Notes: a model not told the origin generated them from the sequence alone. Numbered from the stretch's first letter, positions 1 through 7,316 are shown. The stretch: DNA of 16,811 nucleotides from an uncultured Collinsella sp. (GCA_902494935.1 CABUVH010000024.1:1-16811), one strand, 5' to 3'. Translations and numbers: made by a program.

Positions 1-732
1 GGCGGCATCGCGGCGGGCAACGTGACCGCCGGCAACCTCATCGCCATCTCGCCCTACGGCAACACCGTAGAGACCTGGACCATGACCGGCGCGGACTTCC
101 TGGCAGCGCTCGAGCACTCGCTGCAGATCAGCGACGAGTGCAATCACAGCTACGAGCTTCAGCAAGCCTACGTGGCAGCCGGCCATACCGAGCAGGAGGC
201 GCAAGACAAGTACAAGTGGCGCGATGACTCTGGCAGCGTTCTCTCCTTTGCCGGCATCAACGTGACGATTGATTGGACGCAGCCCGAAGGCAAGCGCATT
301 GTGAGTGCCACACTCACCAAGGACGGCAGCACGCTCGACCCCGCCAAGACCTATACCGTCGCAACCAACAACTACATCATTACCAACACGGCCGACTTTC
401 CCACCTTTGCACACGCCACCAAGTACACCGAGTGGGGCACGTGCGAGGCGGCGCTAAGAGCGCTGATTGGGCAGAACGGCTGGGAGAGCAAGATGGCCGG
501 GCTCGCCGGCACCATCAGCTTCGGCTCCGCAGCCGTGGACCCCACGCCCACACCGGCCCTGACGCCTAAGCCCTCGCCTAAGACGGACACGACGACCACG
601 AAGGTCAGCACCAAGAAGACGAGCGGTAAGCTCGCCGCAACGGGAGACCGCACGCTGGCAGTAGTTGGCGCGTGCCTTATCGGCGGCATCATCGTCATCA
701 TCCTCGGCATTATCTGGAAGCGTCGACGCTAA
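1..732 (+). CDS. 5'-nucleotidase family surface protein, C-terminal part
   Basis: The reading frame is open from the first base, so the 5' end lies outside the window; 243 residues are visible. The first ~170 residues match the C-terminal substrate-binding domain of the UshA/5'-nucleotidase family (for example GNLIAISPYGNTVETWTMTG, and a YTVATNNYI stretch). This family hydrolyses nucleotides or UDP-sugars outside the cytoplasm. A Pro/Thr/Lys-rich linker follows (about residues 180-208), then LAATGD at 631-648, a hydrophobic helix and a final KRRR. That order is a cell-wall sorting signal; the LAxTG form is what class E actinobacterial sortases use. The catalytic metallophosphatase domain would be upstream and is not seen. 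Family assignment is fairly secure; the exact substrate is not. Confidence 0.85.
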   Translation, partial: GGIAAGNVTAGNLIAISPYGNTVETWTMTGADFLAALEHSLQISDECNHSYELQQAYVAAGHTEQEAQDKYKWRDDSGSVLSFAGINVTIDWTQPEGKRIVSATLTKDGSTLDPAKTYTVATNNYIITNTADFPTFAHATKYTEWGTCEAALRALIGQNGWESKMAGLAGTISFGSAAVDPTPTPALTPKPSPKTDTTTTKVSTKKTSGKLAATGDRTLAVVGACLIGGIIVIILGIIWKRRR

Positions 733-783
733 GCTACACCGCCGGGCCTTGCAGCCCCGCCGCGTAAACCTTATATCGAGCAC

Positions 784-818
784 AGAAGCCCGTCTGAATT
801 TGATCGGACGGGCTTCTT
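784..818 (+). terminator. Rho-independent-type terminator after the 5'-nucleotidase gene
   Basis: An 11-bp perfect stem (784-794 with 807-817), extended by G796-C805, encloses an 8-base loop and is followed by a short T-containing tail. It lies between the 5'-nucleotidase stop codon and the mscS ribosome binding site. The T-tract is weak. Confidence 0.6.
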
Positions 819-860
819 GGTGGGTATCATGGTTGGACGATCATTAGGAGGTTTCCCTAC

Positions 861-1628
861 ATGGAATTGTTTGAGCCAATTCTTCATTTCTTTGCACAAC
901 GATGGGTCCACAACATCATCTGGGCCGTCATCTTGGCGATAGGCACCGCCGTCGCCGCCAAGGTCGTATCCAAGACCCTGAACCATCTGCTTAACCGAGA
1001 CGATAACCCGCTTCCGGCATCGAGTATCTTCATCAACATCGCGCGCGCCGTCATTTGGATGATCGGCGGCAGCTTTATCCTCGACAACTGCTTTGGCATT
1101 AGCGCAAACGCGCTCGTCGCCGCTCTTGGCGTCGGCGGCATCGCCATCTCGCTCGGCTTTCAGGACACGCTGTCAAACCTTATCGGCGGCATGCAAGTGA
1201 CCTTTATGGGCATCATCAAACCCGGCGACAATATCGAGGTCGGCGGCGTATCCGGCGTGGTCCAAGACATCACTTGGCGCCATACAACGATTGAGGATGC
1301 CTGTGGACAGACCATCATTGTGCCCAACTCCAACATCTCCAAGAACACGCTCGTGCATTTGATGCCCTTTGGGCGCGTGGCCGTGCCCGTTGCCGTAAAG
1401 GACACGTCCAAGTGGGCCTCGCTCGACGCACTGGCAGACGAGCTGACCAGCGCCACCAAGGCCGCCGTGCTTCCCATCTCGGGCTTTGACAAGGAGCCCT
1501 ACGTACTCTTTAGCGAAATCGGCGACTTTGGCATCAAGGGCAAGATCATCTTTATCGTCAGCGACGACAGCACTACTTTCACGGCAGCCGACGCCTGCAT
1601 CCGCGCCATCGCCCCCATCATCGCCTAA
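861..1628 (+). CDS. MscS-family mechanosensitive channel
   Basis: This encodes a 255-residue small-conductance mechanosensitive channel, a membrane protein that opens under tension to release solutes in hypo-osmotic shock. Three hydrophobic segments are visible at about residues 15-36, 55-78 and 81-115. The third contains the Gly/Ala-rich pore helix typical of MscS (ALVAALGVGGIAISLGFQDT), followed by the conserved PGDNIEVGGVSGVVQDI beta domain and IIVPNSNI. At 255 residues it is close to the minimal MscS core. The ATG at 861 has a perfect AGGAGG at 847-852, which fixes the start. It is a single gene between two terminators. A promoter with TATCAT at 825-830 is possible but weak. Confidence 0.93.
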   Translation: MELFEPILHFFAQRWVHNIIWAVILAIGTAVAAKVVSKTLNHLLNRDDNPLPASSIFINIARAVIWMIGGSFILDNCFGISANALVAALGVGGIAISLGFQDTLSNLIGGMQVTFMGIIKPGDNIEVGGVSGVVQDITWRHTTIEDACGQTIIVPNSNISKNTLVHLMPFGRVAVPVAVKDTSKWASLDALADELTSATKAAVLPISGFDKEPYVLFSEIGDFGIKGKIIFIVSDDSTTFTAADACIRAIAPIIA

Positions 1629-1667
1629 ACCACCGCAAAGGGGACAGGCATCTTTGTAGTGGTTTTC
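1627..1667 (+). terminator. Terminator hairpin after mscS
   Basis: Stem AAACCAC (1627-1633) pairs with GTGGTTT (1659-1665) and an inner stem CAAAG (1636-1640) pairs with CTTTG (1652-1656), with a T-run at 1663-1666. Its left half resembles the left half of the terminator at 4346-4382. Confidence 0.65.
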
Positions 1668-1720
1668 ATTCGTGGTACCATGGTTTATATAGTTGTTTAA
1701 ACGACTAAGGGAGCAACATC

Positions 1721-3637
1721 ATGGAAGAGGCCTATCGTCAAGCACGCAAGCGCGGCGAGCAAGGACGTCGACGCGCCATTAGCCAAAGCGAGCATCCATA
1801 CCTTACGGACCTCGATAGCTTGGTTGCTCAGCTCCCCTTAGGTCAGCGAGAGAATGTCGGCCTGCGGGATATTCCGCTCGAAATGGTCGTCGGCACGGTC
1901 ACCAAGGGCCGTCAGTCCGCCTTTTCGTGTAACTTTATGCCCCTGCTTCCGTTTAGCACCGAGTTCGCCCGCAAGTGGTCCAACCTCTACGACATCCAGG
2001 TAACCGAGGGCTATCGCGACCCCATCATCGTCACCGAGTTCATGCATCGGTTCTATGTCCAGGAAGGCAACAAACGCGTCAGTGTCCTCAAATTCCTGGA
2101 CGCTCCAACGGTTTCGGCCAGGGTCACCCGTCTCTACCCCGGCACATGGGATTCCGTCGAAAGCCGCCTGTACGGTGAATTCTGCGCGTTTTGGCGTGTC
2201 TGCCCCCTATACGAGATCGAGTTCTCGCGTGAGGGAAGCTACGAGACGCTCGCCAAGATGCTCGGTCAGAACCTTATCGAAAAATGGCCGCAGAAAAAGG
2301 TCGACTACCTGCGCCACACTTTCCTGCTCTTTAAGCGTGCCCACCTTCGCGCAGGCGGCGATCACCTGGACATTACGCCCGCCGACGCCATGCTCGTCTA
2401 CCTCAATGTGTACAACCAGGACCGCCTGCTGGATACGCCAACGGATATCGTCGTAAACCGCCTGTGCAAGATCTGGCGCGAGCTGGTCATTGCCGGCAAA
2501 AATGACGAGGACAAGGTCGATCTTGTCGAAGCACCGAGCGTCGACGAGGAGGAGACGCCCGCCAAGTCCACCTCTGGCGTGCTCAACTTCTTTATGGGCA
2601 AGACCGTCTACTCGACGGCCAACCCCCTGCGCATCGCCTTTATCCATGAGTTCCCCTGTGCGACGTCGAGCTGGGACAGCCTGCACGACCAAGGGCGTCA
2701 GTATCTCGATGAGCACTTTGGCGGTATCGTGCGCACCGAGGCGTTCGAGGACTGTCACGATCCGGATGTGTTCTACGCCGCCGTGGAAACGGCTGTCAAA
2801 CATGGAGCAAACGTCATCTTCTCGACCTCGCACCGCCTGATGGAATACACGCTCAGGGCTGCCGTTGAGTATCCCCGGGTTCGGTTCCTCAACTGCTCTA
2901 TCGGCCTTCCCCATCAAAGCGTCCGTTCGTACTTTGGCAAGATGTACGAGGCCAAGTTTCTGCTGGGCGCCCTTGCGGCCAGCATGGCGGACAACCACCG
3001 CATCGGTTACCACGCGTCGGTCTTCGCCTCGGGCGCACTCAGCGAGATCAACGCCTTTGCGATTGGCGCCTCGCTGCTCGACCCACGCGCGCAAATTATC
3101 CTGACCTGGGGCGATGTGCCCGCCGGAGGTCTCGCCGAGGCCATGTGCCGCGAAGGCGTGAGCGTCATGACCGGCGCCGATATGTCAAAGTCGCTGGAAG
3201 ATCCCACCGCCTACGGGCTTCACCGCTTGGTCGATGGCAAGGTTACCGGCATCGCCATGCCCGTCTGGAACTGGGGGCGCTACTACGAGCTTATCGTGAA
3301 AAGCCTTCTGCACGGCACATGGGACGAGACCAGCGACGACAACCAAGTGCGCGCCGTCAACTACTGGTATGGCATGAGCTCCGGCGTTATCGACATCCGT
3401 TACGCTCCGGGCCTACCCTACCAAACGCGCAAACTCGTGCAGTTGCTCCGCAACGGCATTGTTGAGGGATCCATCAACCCCTTTGGCGGCGAGCTCCACA
3501 GCCAGAACGGCGTGGTACAGATCGAAGGCTTCCCTCCGCTGCCGAGCACGCAGATTGTCGAGATGGATTGGCTGGCGGACAACGTGGTAGGCACCATTCC
3601 GCAGCTCGACGATGAGCCGAAAGTCCCTGCCCTATGA
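1721..3637 (+). CDS. ParB-like / BMP-domain fusion protein, cytoplasmic
   Basis: This is a 638-residue protein. The N-terminal region (about 45-140) has a ParB/Srx-type fold signature: a strand reading DPIIVTEFMHRFYVQ followed by EGNKRVSVLK at 115-124, comparable to the GxxR box of ParB N-domains. Residues about 150-290 are helical with an acidic linker. From about residue 301 (NPLRIAFIHEF) to about 600 it resembles BMP/Med-type periplasmic binding proteins, which bind nucleosides in characterised members. There is no signal peptide or lipobox, and the N-terminus is highly basic (QARKRGEQGRRR), so it should stay in the cytoplasm and cannot be an ordinary ABC-transporter receptor. A sensor or regulator role is inferred. 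AAGGGAG precedes the ATG. Its stop overlaps the next gene by ATGA, so the two are probably translationally coupled. Confidence 0.75.
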   Translation: MEEAYRQARKRGEQGRRRAISQSEHPYLTDLDSLVAQLPLGQRENVGLRDIPLEMVVGTVTKGRQSAFSCNFMPLLPFSTEFARKWSNLYDIQVTEGYRDPIIVTEFMHRFYVQEGNKRVSVLKFLDAPTVSARVTRLYPGTWDSVESRLYGEFCAFWRVCPLYEIEFSREGSYETLAKMLGQNLIEKWPQKKVDYLRHTFLLFKRAHLRAGGDHLDITPADAMLVYLNVYNQDRLLDTPTDIVVNRLCKIWRELVIAGKNDEDKVDLVEAPSVDEEETPAKSTSGVLNFFMGKTVYSTANPLRIAFIHEFPCATSSWDSLHDQGRQYLDEHFGGIVRTEAFEDCHDPDVFYAAVETAVKHGANVIFSTSHRLMEYTLRAAVEYPRVRFLNCSIGLPHQSVRSYFGKMYEAKFLLGALAASMADNHRIGYHASVFASGALSEINAFAIGASLLDPRAQIILTWGDVPAGGLAEAMCREGVSVMTGADMSKSLEDPTAYGLHRLVDGKVTGIAMPVWNWGRYYELIVKSLLHGTWDETSDDNQVRAVNYWYGMSSGVIDIRYAPGLPYQTRKLVQLLRNGIVEGSINPFGGELHSQNGVVQIEGFPPLPSTQIVEMDWLADNVVGTIPQLDDEPKVPAL

Positions 3638-4344
3638 AAATCCTTGCCATAGCCGATACCGAAGAACGATGCCTTTGGGAGTGCTTTCGCAAGGAACGCT
3701 TTGAGGGAGTCGACCTGATTTTGTCCGCTGGCGATCTGGACCCGGACTATCTTGAGTTTTTGGTCACGGTCATCAACAAACCGCTCATCTACGTGCGCGG
3801 CAATCACGATGACCGCTACGCACGTCATGCACCGGGCGGATGTATCTGCGTAGAAGACAGCGTGTACACGTACCGAGGGATTCGCATTGCGGGCCTTGGC
3901 GGGTCCATGCGTTATCGCGACGGCGCCAACATGTACACCGAACGCGAGATGTCCAAGCGCATGCGTAAGCTGTCGCGTAAGGTTAGGATGGTCGGCGGGT
4001 GCGACATTCTGCTTACCCATGCACCCGCCGCCGGTGTAGGTGATTTGGACGATCTGCCGCATCGAGGGTTTGAGTGCTTTAACACGGCGCTTGAGTCCTG
4101 GGGGGCCGACTACATGGTGCATGGGCATGTACACCAAAGCTACGGTTACGATTTTCAGCGCGAGCGGCAGCATGCGTGTGGAACGACGATCATCAACGCC
4201 TGCGGCTATACGCAGTTTGAGCTCGACCAGACGCACTACCCCATCCGCGGCTGGCAAGCAGCTTGGCTCAACTCACAAACCATGCGCCGCGAGCTCAAAC
4301 GCCACGAAGCCATCGAGTCTTCAACAGCCAGAACACCCTGGTAA
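3634..4344 (+). CDS. Calcineurin-like metallophosphoesterase
   Basis: This 236-residue protein belongs to the dinuclear-metal phosphoesterase superfamily, which hydrolyses phosphomono- or diesters. Visible motifs are GD at 33-34, GNHD at 56-59, LLTHAP at 126-131 (His129) and GHVH at 164-167. Motif I, normally DxH, reads D8-T9-E10 here, so one metal-binding His appears to be Glu. The length and simple layout suit the YfcE-like or Icc-like small phosphoesterases; the substrate cannot be told. The ATG overlaps the stop of the ParB/BMP gene (ATGA, 3634-3637). The pair is likely one operon, and a nucleoside- or nucleotide-related role is plausible but inferred. A strong terminator follows directly. 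Confidence 0.88.
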   Translation: MKILAIADTEERCLWECFRKERFEGVDLILSAGDLDPDYLEFLVTVINKPLIYVRGNHDDRYARHAPGGCICVEDSVYTYRGIRIAGLGGSMRYRDGANMYTEREMSKRMRKLSRKVRMVGGCDILLTHAPAAGVGDLDDLPHRGFECFNTALESWGADYMVHGHVHQSYGYDFQRERQHACGTTIINACGYTQFELDQTHYPIRGWQAAWLNSQTMRRELKRHEAIESSTARTPW

Positions 4345-4345
4345 C

Positions 4346-4382
4346 CACCATAAAGGGGACACTGTCCCCTTTATGGTGCTTT
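4346..4382 (+). terminator. Terminator of the ParB/BMP-phosphoesterase operon
   Basis: The near-perfect inverted repeat of 4346-4361 with 4363-4378 (minimal loop 4361-4363) is followed by CTTTT. It starts two bases after the phosphoesterase stop codon. Confidence 0.85.
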
Positions 4383-4394
4383 TGACGCGATAGC

Positions 4395-4433
4395 AAGAAA
4401 CCCGGTCCTGCACAAGGCAGAACCGGGTTTCTT
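4395..4433 (-). terminator. Terminator of the rplK-rplA unit (possibly bidirectional)
   Basis: AAGAAACCCGGT (4395-4406) pairs perfectly with 4422-4433, with an inner CTG/CAG extension. On the minus strand it lies just beyond the rplA stop and ends in a T-rich tail. The plus-strand side is also followed by TTT. Confidence 0.85.
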
Positions 4434-4469
4434 TAGCAATGCTTGCTGTACTCAGGCAGTAACTAGCAG

Positions 4470-5177
4470 TTACTCAGCCAGGAAGTCACGCTGGACAGCG
4501 GGATCGACCTTGACGCCAGGGCCCATGGTGGAAGACACAGAGATGGACTTGACGTACTTGCCCTTAGCAGAAGAGGGCTTGACGCGCAGAATCTCGGTGT
4601 ACAGGGCAGCGTAGTTCTCGACGAGCTGCTGCTCAGAGAAGGACTTCTTGCCCAGGGGCACGTGGCAGATGCCGTAGCGGTCGGCGCGGTACTCAACGCG
4701 GCCAGCCTTGAGCTCGGAGACCATCTTGGCGACGTCCATGGTCACGGTGCCGAGCTTGGGGTTCGGCATAAGGCCACGGGGACCAAGGATCTTACCGATG
4801 CGGCCAACCTTGGCCATCATGTTCGGCGTAGCGATAGCGGCGTCGAAGTTGATCTCGCCCTTCTGAATCTGGGCGACGAGCTCGTCGGAACCGATGATGT
4901 CGGCGCCGGCAGCCTCAGCCTCACGGGCCTTCTCGCCCTCGGCGAAGACGGCAACACGAACGGTCTTGCCGGTGCCGTGGGGCAGGGAGATGGAACCACG
5001 GATGTTCTGGTCAGCCTTACGAGTATCGATGCCCAGACGGAAGTGAGCCTCGACGGTCTCGTCGAACTTGGCGGTGTCGAGCTCCTTGATGAGCTTGGCA
5101 GCCTGAAGGGGGGTGTAGAGCGTGGCGCGGTCGATCTTCTCGGCAGCGGCGTTATAGCTCTTACCATGCTTAGCCAT
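4470..5177 (-). CDS. rplA: 50S ribosomal protein L1
   Basis: This is a 235-residue L1, the protein that binds the 23S rRNA L1 stalk and helps release E-site tRNA. It also acts as a translational repressor of its own mRNA in many bacteria. Typical segments are seen: KSYNAAAEKIDR near the N-terminus, the GRIGKILGPRGLMPNPKLGT box and the C-terminal SSTMGPGVKVD. Two in-frame ATGs exist. The one at 5177 lies eight bases from AGGAGG, while the one at 5183 is only two bases away, so 5177 is chosen. It is last in the rplK-rplA unit; rplJ and rplL do not follow. A likely L1-binding RNA lies directly upstream. Confidence 0.97.
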   Translation of the reverse strand: MAKHGKSYNAAAEKIDRATLYTPLQAAKLIKELDTAKFDETVEAHFRLGIDTRKADQNIRGSISLPHGTGKTVRVAVFAEGEKAREAEAAGADIIGSDELVAQIQKGEINFDAAIATPNMMAKVGRIGKILGPRGLMPNPKLGTVTMDVAKMVSELKAGRVEYRADRYGICHVPLGKKSFSEQQLVENYAALYTEILRVKPSSAKGKYVKSISVSSTMGPGVKVDPAVQRDFLAE

Positions 5178-5191
5178 GTGCATTACCTCCT

Positions 5192-5219
5192 GTGGTTAAA
5201 CGGGCGTGAGCCCTCCCAC
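5192..5219 (-). promoter_or_regulatory. L1-protein binding RNA mimic before rplA
   Basis: On the minus strand, GTGGGAGGG and then CCCGTTTAACCAC form an asymmetric-loop hairpin with a GUGG/CCAC closing helix and an inner GGG/CCC helix. This resembles the L1-binding region of 23S rRNA (GGTGGGAGGC paired with ACCTTGAAATACCACC). The closing pair extends to 5191/5220, so it touches the AGGAGG ribosome binding site at 5186-5191. Bound L1 could then block rplA translation. Autoregulation by L1 is established in other bacteria; its operation here is inferred from the sequence. Confidence 0.7.
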
Positions 5220-5227
5220 ATCGTATC

Positions 5228-5245
5228 GTGTGCCCTATTGCACAC
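5228..5245 (-). other. Hairpin in the rplK-rplA intergenic region
   Basis: GTGTGC (5228-5233) pairs perfectly with GCACAC (5240-5245) around a 6-base loop. It has no T-tract, so it is more likely part of the rplA leader or an mRNA processing site than a terminator. Confidence 0.4.
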
Positions 5246-5294
5246 ATTTAACGGGCGCCCCGGTCGGAGCACCCGCCGTTACCATAAGAAATCG

Positions 5295-5723
5295 CTACTC
5301 AGCGATGGTGACGCCCATGGAACGGGCGGTACCGGCGATGATCTTCTTGGCGGCGTCAATGTCGTTGGCATTGAGGTCCGGCATCTTGATCTCGGCGATC
5401 TTGGTGAGCTGCTCCTGGGAGAGCTGACCAACCTTGTCGGCCTGGGGCTTAGCGGAACCAGACTTGAGGTTCAGCTCCTTCTTGATGAGGTGAGCCGCCG
5501 GCGGGGTCTTGGTGATGAAGGAGAAGGACTTATCCTCGAAGACAGTGATCTCAACGGGGATGATGTCGCCCTTCTTGTCCTGCGTCTCGGCGTTAAAGGC
5601 CTGGCAGAACTGCATGATGTTTACGCCAGCTGCGCCCAGGGCGGGGCCGACGGGAGGAGCGGGGTTAGCTGCACCAGCAGGAATCTGGAGCTTAATGACG
5701 TTGGCAACCTTCTTCTCAGCCAT
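5295..5723 (-). CDS. rplK: 50S ribosomal protein L11
   Basis: This is a 142-residue L11, part of the GTPase-associated centre at the base of the stalk. The family signature KLQIPAGAANPAPPVGPALG and the C-terminal segment ending GTARSMGVTIAE are clear. The start at 5723 (MAEKK) is spaced about six bases from AAAGGA; the ATG two codons further upstream would abut the ribosome binding site. It follows nusG after a 120-base gap and precedes rplA, the usual bacterial order. Confidence 0.97.
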   Translation of the reverse strand: MAEKKVANVIKLQIPAGAANPAPPVGPALGAAGVNIMQFCQAFNAETQDKKGDIIPVEITVFEDKSFSFITKTPPAAHLIKKELNLKSGSAKPQADKVGQLSQEQLTKIAEIKMPDLNANDIDAAKKIIAGTARSMGVTIAE

Positions 5724-5843
5724 GGTCATTCCTTTCGAATCACGAGTGTGAAGTACTTGCTATATCGTAAGCACGCACGTGTTAGAAGCACTCCTGAGAT
5801 GAGCAGTCACAGAAGAAGCACGCTCGCGCGAACGGACGAAAAC

Positions 5844-6380
5844 TTAAGCGATGACAGCGACCTGGTTAAAGTCGAGCTCGACCGGCGTCTCACGGCCAAA
5901 GATCATCAGGGTGACCTTCAGCTTGCCTGCCTCGGTGTTAACCTCGGAGACCTTGCCATCAAAGTCGGTAAGCGGGCCATCAGTGACGCGGACGGACGTG
6001 CCGACCTCAATATCAACCGAGGTGCGCTTGGGCGAATCGCCCTTACCGGGACGACGAGTCATCTTATTGTACTCGTCGCGGGAAAGCGGAGCGGGCTTGC
6101 CATTGCCGCCCAGGAAACCGGTGACACCGGGCGTGTTGCGAACACACGTCCACGCATCGTCATCCATCTCCATGCGAACCAGGACATAACCCGGGAAAAT
6201 CTTGGAATCCTTGGTCTCGCGCTTGCCACCCTCTTTGATCTCGGTGACGCGCTCCATAGGAATCTCGATATCAAAGATACGGTCCTGCATGCCCATGGTC
6301 TCGATGCGATGCTCGAGATCGGACTTAACGCGGTTCTCGTATCCAGAGTAAGTGTGAACGACGTACCAACGCTTAGACAT
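5844..6380 (-). CDS. nusG: Transcription termination/antitermination factor NusG
   Basis: This is a 178-residue NusG, which binds RNA polymerase through its NGN domain and influences pausing, Rho action and coupling to ribosomes. RWYVVHTYSGYENRVK at the N-terminus, KIFPGYVLVRMEM and NTPGVTGFLG form the NGN domain. The KOW domain is at the C-terminus (VRVTDGPLTDFDGKVSEV). The length is normal and it lacks the insertion seen in some actinobacterial NusG proteins. It starts three bases after the secE stop codon, so the two genes are probably translationally linked. Confidence 0.97.
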   Translation of the reverse strand: MSKRWYVVHTYSGYENRVKSDLEHRIETMGMQDRIFDIEIPMERVTEIKEGGKRETKDSKIFPGYVLVRMEMDDDAWTCVRNTPGVTGFLGGNGKPAPLSRDEYNKMTRRPGKGDSPKRTSVDIEVGTSVRVTDGPLTDFDGKVSEVNTEAGKLKVTLMIFGRETPVELDFNQVAVIA

Positions 6381-6383
6381 GGT

Positions 6384-6722
6384 TTAGCCCCTCAATCCAG
6401 AGAACAGAGCAAGAGCCTCGCCAAAGCCAGCATCGAGCAGAGCGATGACGACGCCGACGACGATCAGAGAAGCGCAAACGACGACCGAGTAGTTCACGAG
6501 CTCCTTCTTATCGGGCCACGTGACACGCTTCATCTCGGACTTCACCGAAGCGAAATACTTCTTGGTGCGGGCGAAGAAACCAGGCTTCTCGTTCTTCTTG
6601 GACTTCGCAGCCTTCTCGTTCTTCTTGGCAACGGCCTTCTTGGCCTCAACCTTGGAGTTGGCGGCAGCGTTGTTGGCAGGTGCCGGCTGCTGAGCCTTCT
6701 TCTTGTTCTTCTTGTTGGCCAT
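6384..6722 (-). CDS. secE: Preprotein translocase subunit SecE
   Basis: This is a 112-residue SecE, the small clamp subunit of the SecYEG channel. It has one C-terminal transmembrane helix (NYSVVVCASLIVVGVVIALL) preceded by the conserved amphipathic segment SEMKRVTWPDKKEL. The first ~48 residues form a Lys/Ala/Asn-rich, apparently disordered tail, common in actinobacterial SecE. GGAGGT precedes the ATG. It lies downstream of rpmG and tRNA-Trp. Confidence 0.95.
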   Translation of the reverse strand: MANKKNKKKAQQPAPANNAAANSKVEAKKAVAKKNEKAAKSKKNEKPGFFARTKKYFASVKSEMKRVTWPDKKELVNYSVVVCASLIVVGVVIALLDAGFGEALALFSGLRG

Positions 6723-6761
6723 TTGGGTTACCTCCGCGCAATGCGCTTATACATGAGTAAA

Positions 6762-6789
6762 CCGTAAGCCCCCAATTGGGAGCTTACGG
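6762..6789 (-). terminator. Hairpin between tRNA-Trp and secE
   Basis: CCGTAAGC (6762-6769) pairs perfectly with 6782-6789, with an inner CCC/GGG stem and an AATT loop. On the minus strand it follows the tRNA-Trp 3' end and is trailed by TTTACT. It could be a partial terminator, attenuator or RNase processing site that sets secE-nusG levels relative to the tRNA. Confidence 0.5.
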
Positions 6790-6798
6790 AATAATGAC

Positions 6799-6874
6799 TG
6801 GCACGCCAGGAAGGACTCGAACCCTCAACACTCGGTTTTGGAGACCGATGCTCTACCAATTGAACTACTGGCGT
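6799..6874 (-). tRNA. tRNA-Trp (anticodon CCA)
   Basis: The cloverleaf is complete. Acceptor 6803-6809 pairs with 6868-6874 (ACGCCAG/CTGGCGT), the T-loop reads GGTTCGAGTCC, the anticodon loop is CTCCAAA, and the CCA end is encoded (6799-6801). It sits 13 bases after rpmG in the same transcription unit, an arrangement common in this locus. Confidence 0.96.
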
Positions 6875-6887
6875 ATGTGACTAGAGA

Positions 6888-7037
6888 CTAGCGAGTCTCT
6901 TTGTGCAGCGTGTGGTGACGGCACCAGGGGCAATACTTCTTGATCTCCATACGATCAGGCATGTTCGACTTGTTCTTGGTGGTCGTATAGTTGCGGCGCT
7001 TGCACTCAGTGCACGCAAGAGTAACTAGAGTACGCAT
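6888..7037 (-). CDS. rpmG: 50S ribosomal protein L33
   Basis: This 49-residue protein reads MRTLVTLACTECKRRNYTTT and then KNKSNMPDRMEIKKYCPWCR. It keeps the two CxxC pairs (C9/C12 and C36/C39) of the zinc-binding form of L33, a small large-subunit protein. It is first in the rpmG-tRNA-Trp-secE-nusG unit, about 40 bases from the predicted transcription start. A purine-rich AGGATAA directly precedes the ATG. Confidence 0.96.
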   Translation of the reverse strand: MRTLVTLACTECKRRNYTTTKNKSNMPDRMEIKKYCPWCRHHTLHKETR

Positions 7038-7082
7038 TTATCCTGAACCTTTCATTTCCGCCCCGTACGGGCACGAGTTGGT

Positions 7083-7112
7083 ACTTTATCAGCTCTACGT
7101 AAGTGCTGTCAA
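7083..7112 (-). promoter_or_regulatory. Promoter of rpmG-tRNA-Trp-secE-nusG
   Basis: On the minus strand the perfect -35 box TTGACA (7107-7112) and the -10 box TAAAGT (7083-7088) are separated by 18 bases. The block at 7105-7122 is nearly identical to the one at the tRNA-tuf promoter. Confidence 0.75.
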
Positions 7113-7250
7113 TGAAAACCTCGAATCAATTGGTTCTCGCTGGATCCATTCATATTTGGAACACATCAATGAAGCCAGCGAGATCTAATCGACTCCTCAC
7201 GCTCGGCTTAAGAGCGAGCGAAGCGCAATCGTCAGGGAACAAGCCCCGCG

Positions 7251-7290
7251 TAGAAAAGAACCCGGCACCCTATAAGTGCCGGGTTCTCTC
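7251..7290 (-). terminator. Terminator of the tRNA-tuf unit
   Basis: The 12-bp perfect stem 7257-7268/7276-7287 has a 7-base loop. On the minus strand it is followed by TTTTCT. It lies 30-60 bases after the tuf stop codon. Confidence 0.88.
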
Positions 7291-7316
7291 TAAGTCAGCT
7301 ATATCAAAGAGCTAAT

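Noticed and set aside
2207..3094. 295-codon open frame on the minus strand
   Set aside because: It lies opposite the ParB/BMP gene, has no recognisable motif or ribosome binding site, and its frame follows the codon bias of the real gene.
4662..6767. 701-codon open frame on the plus strand
   Set aside because: It runs antisense through rplA, rplK, nusG and secE. Its composition is the mirror of those genes and it has no ribosome binding site.
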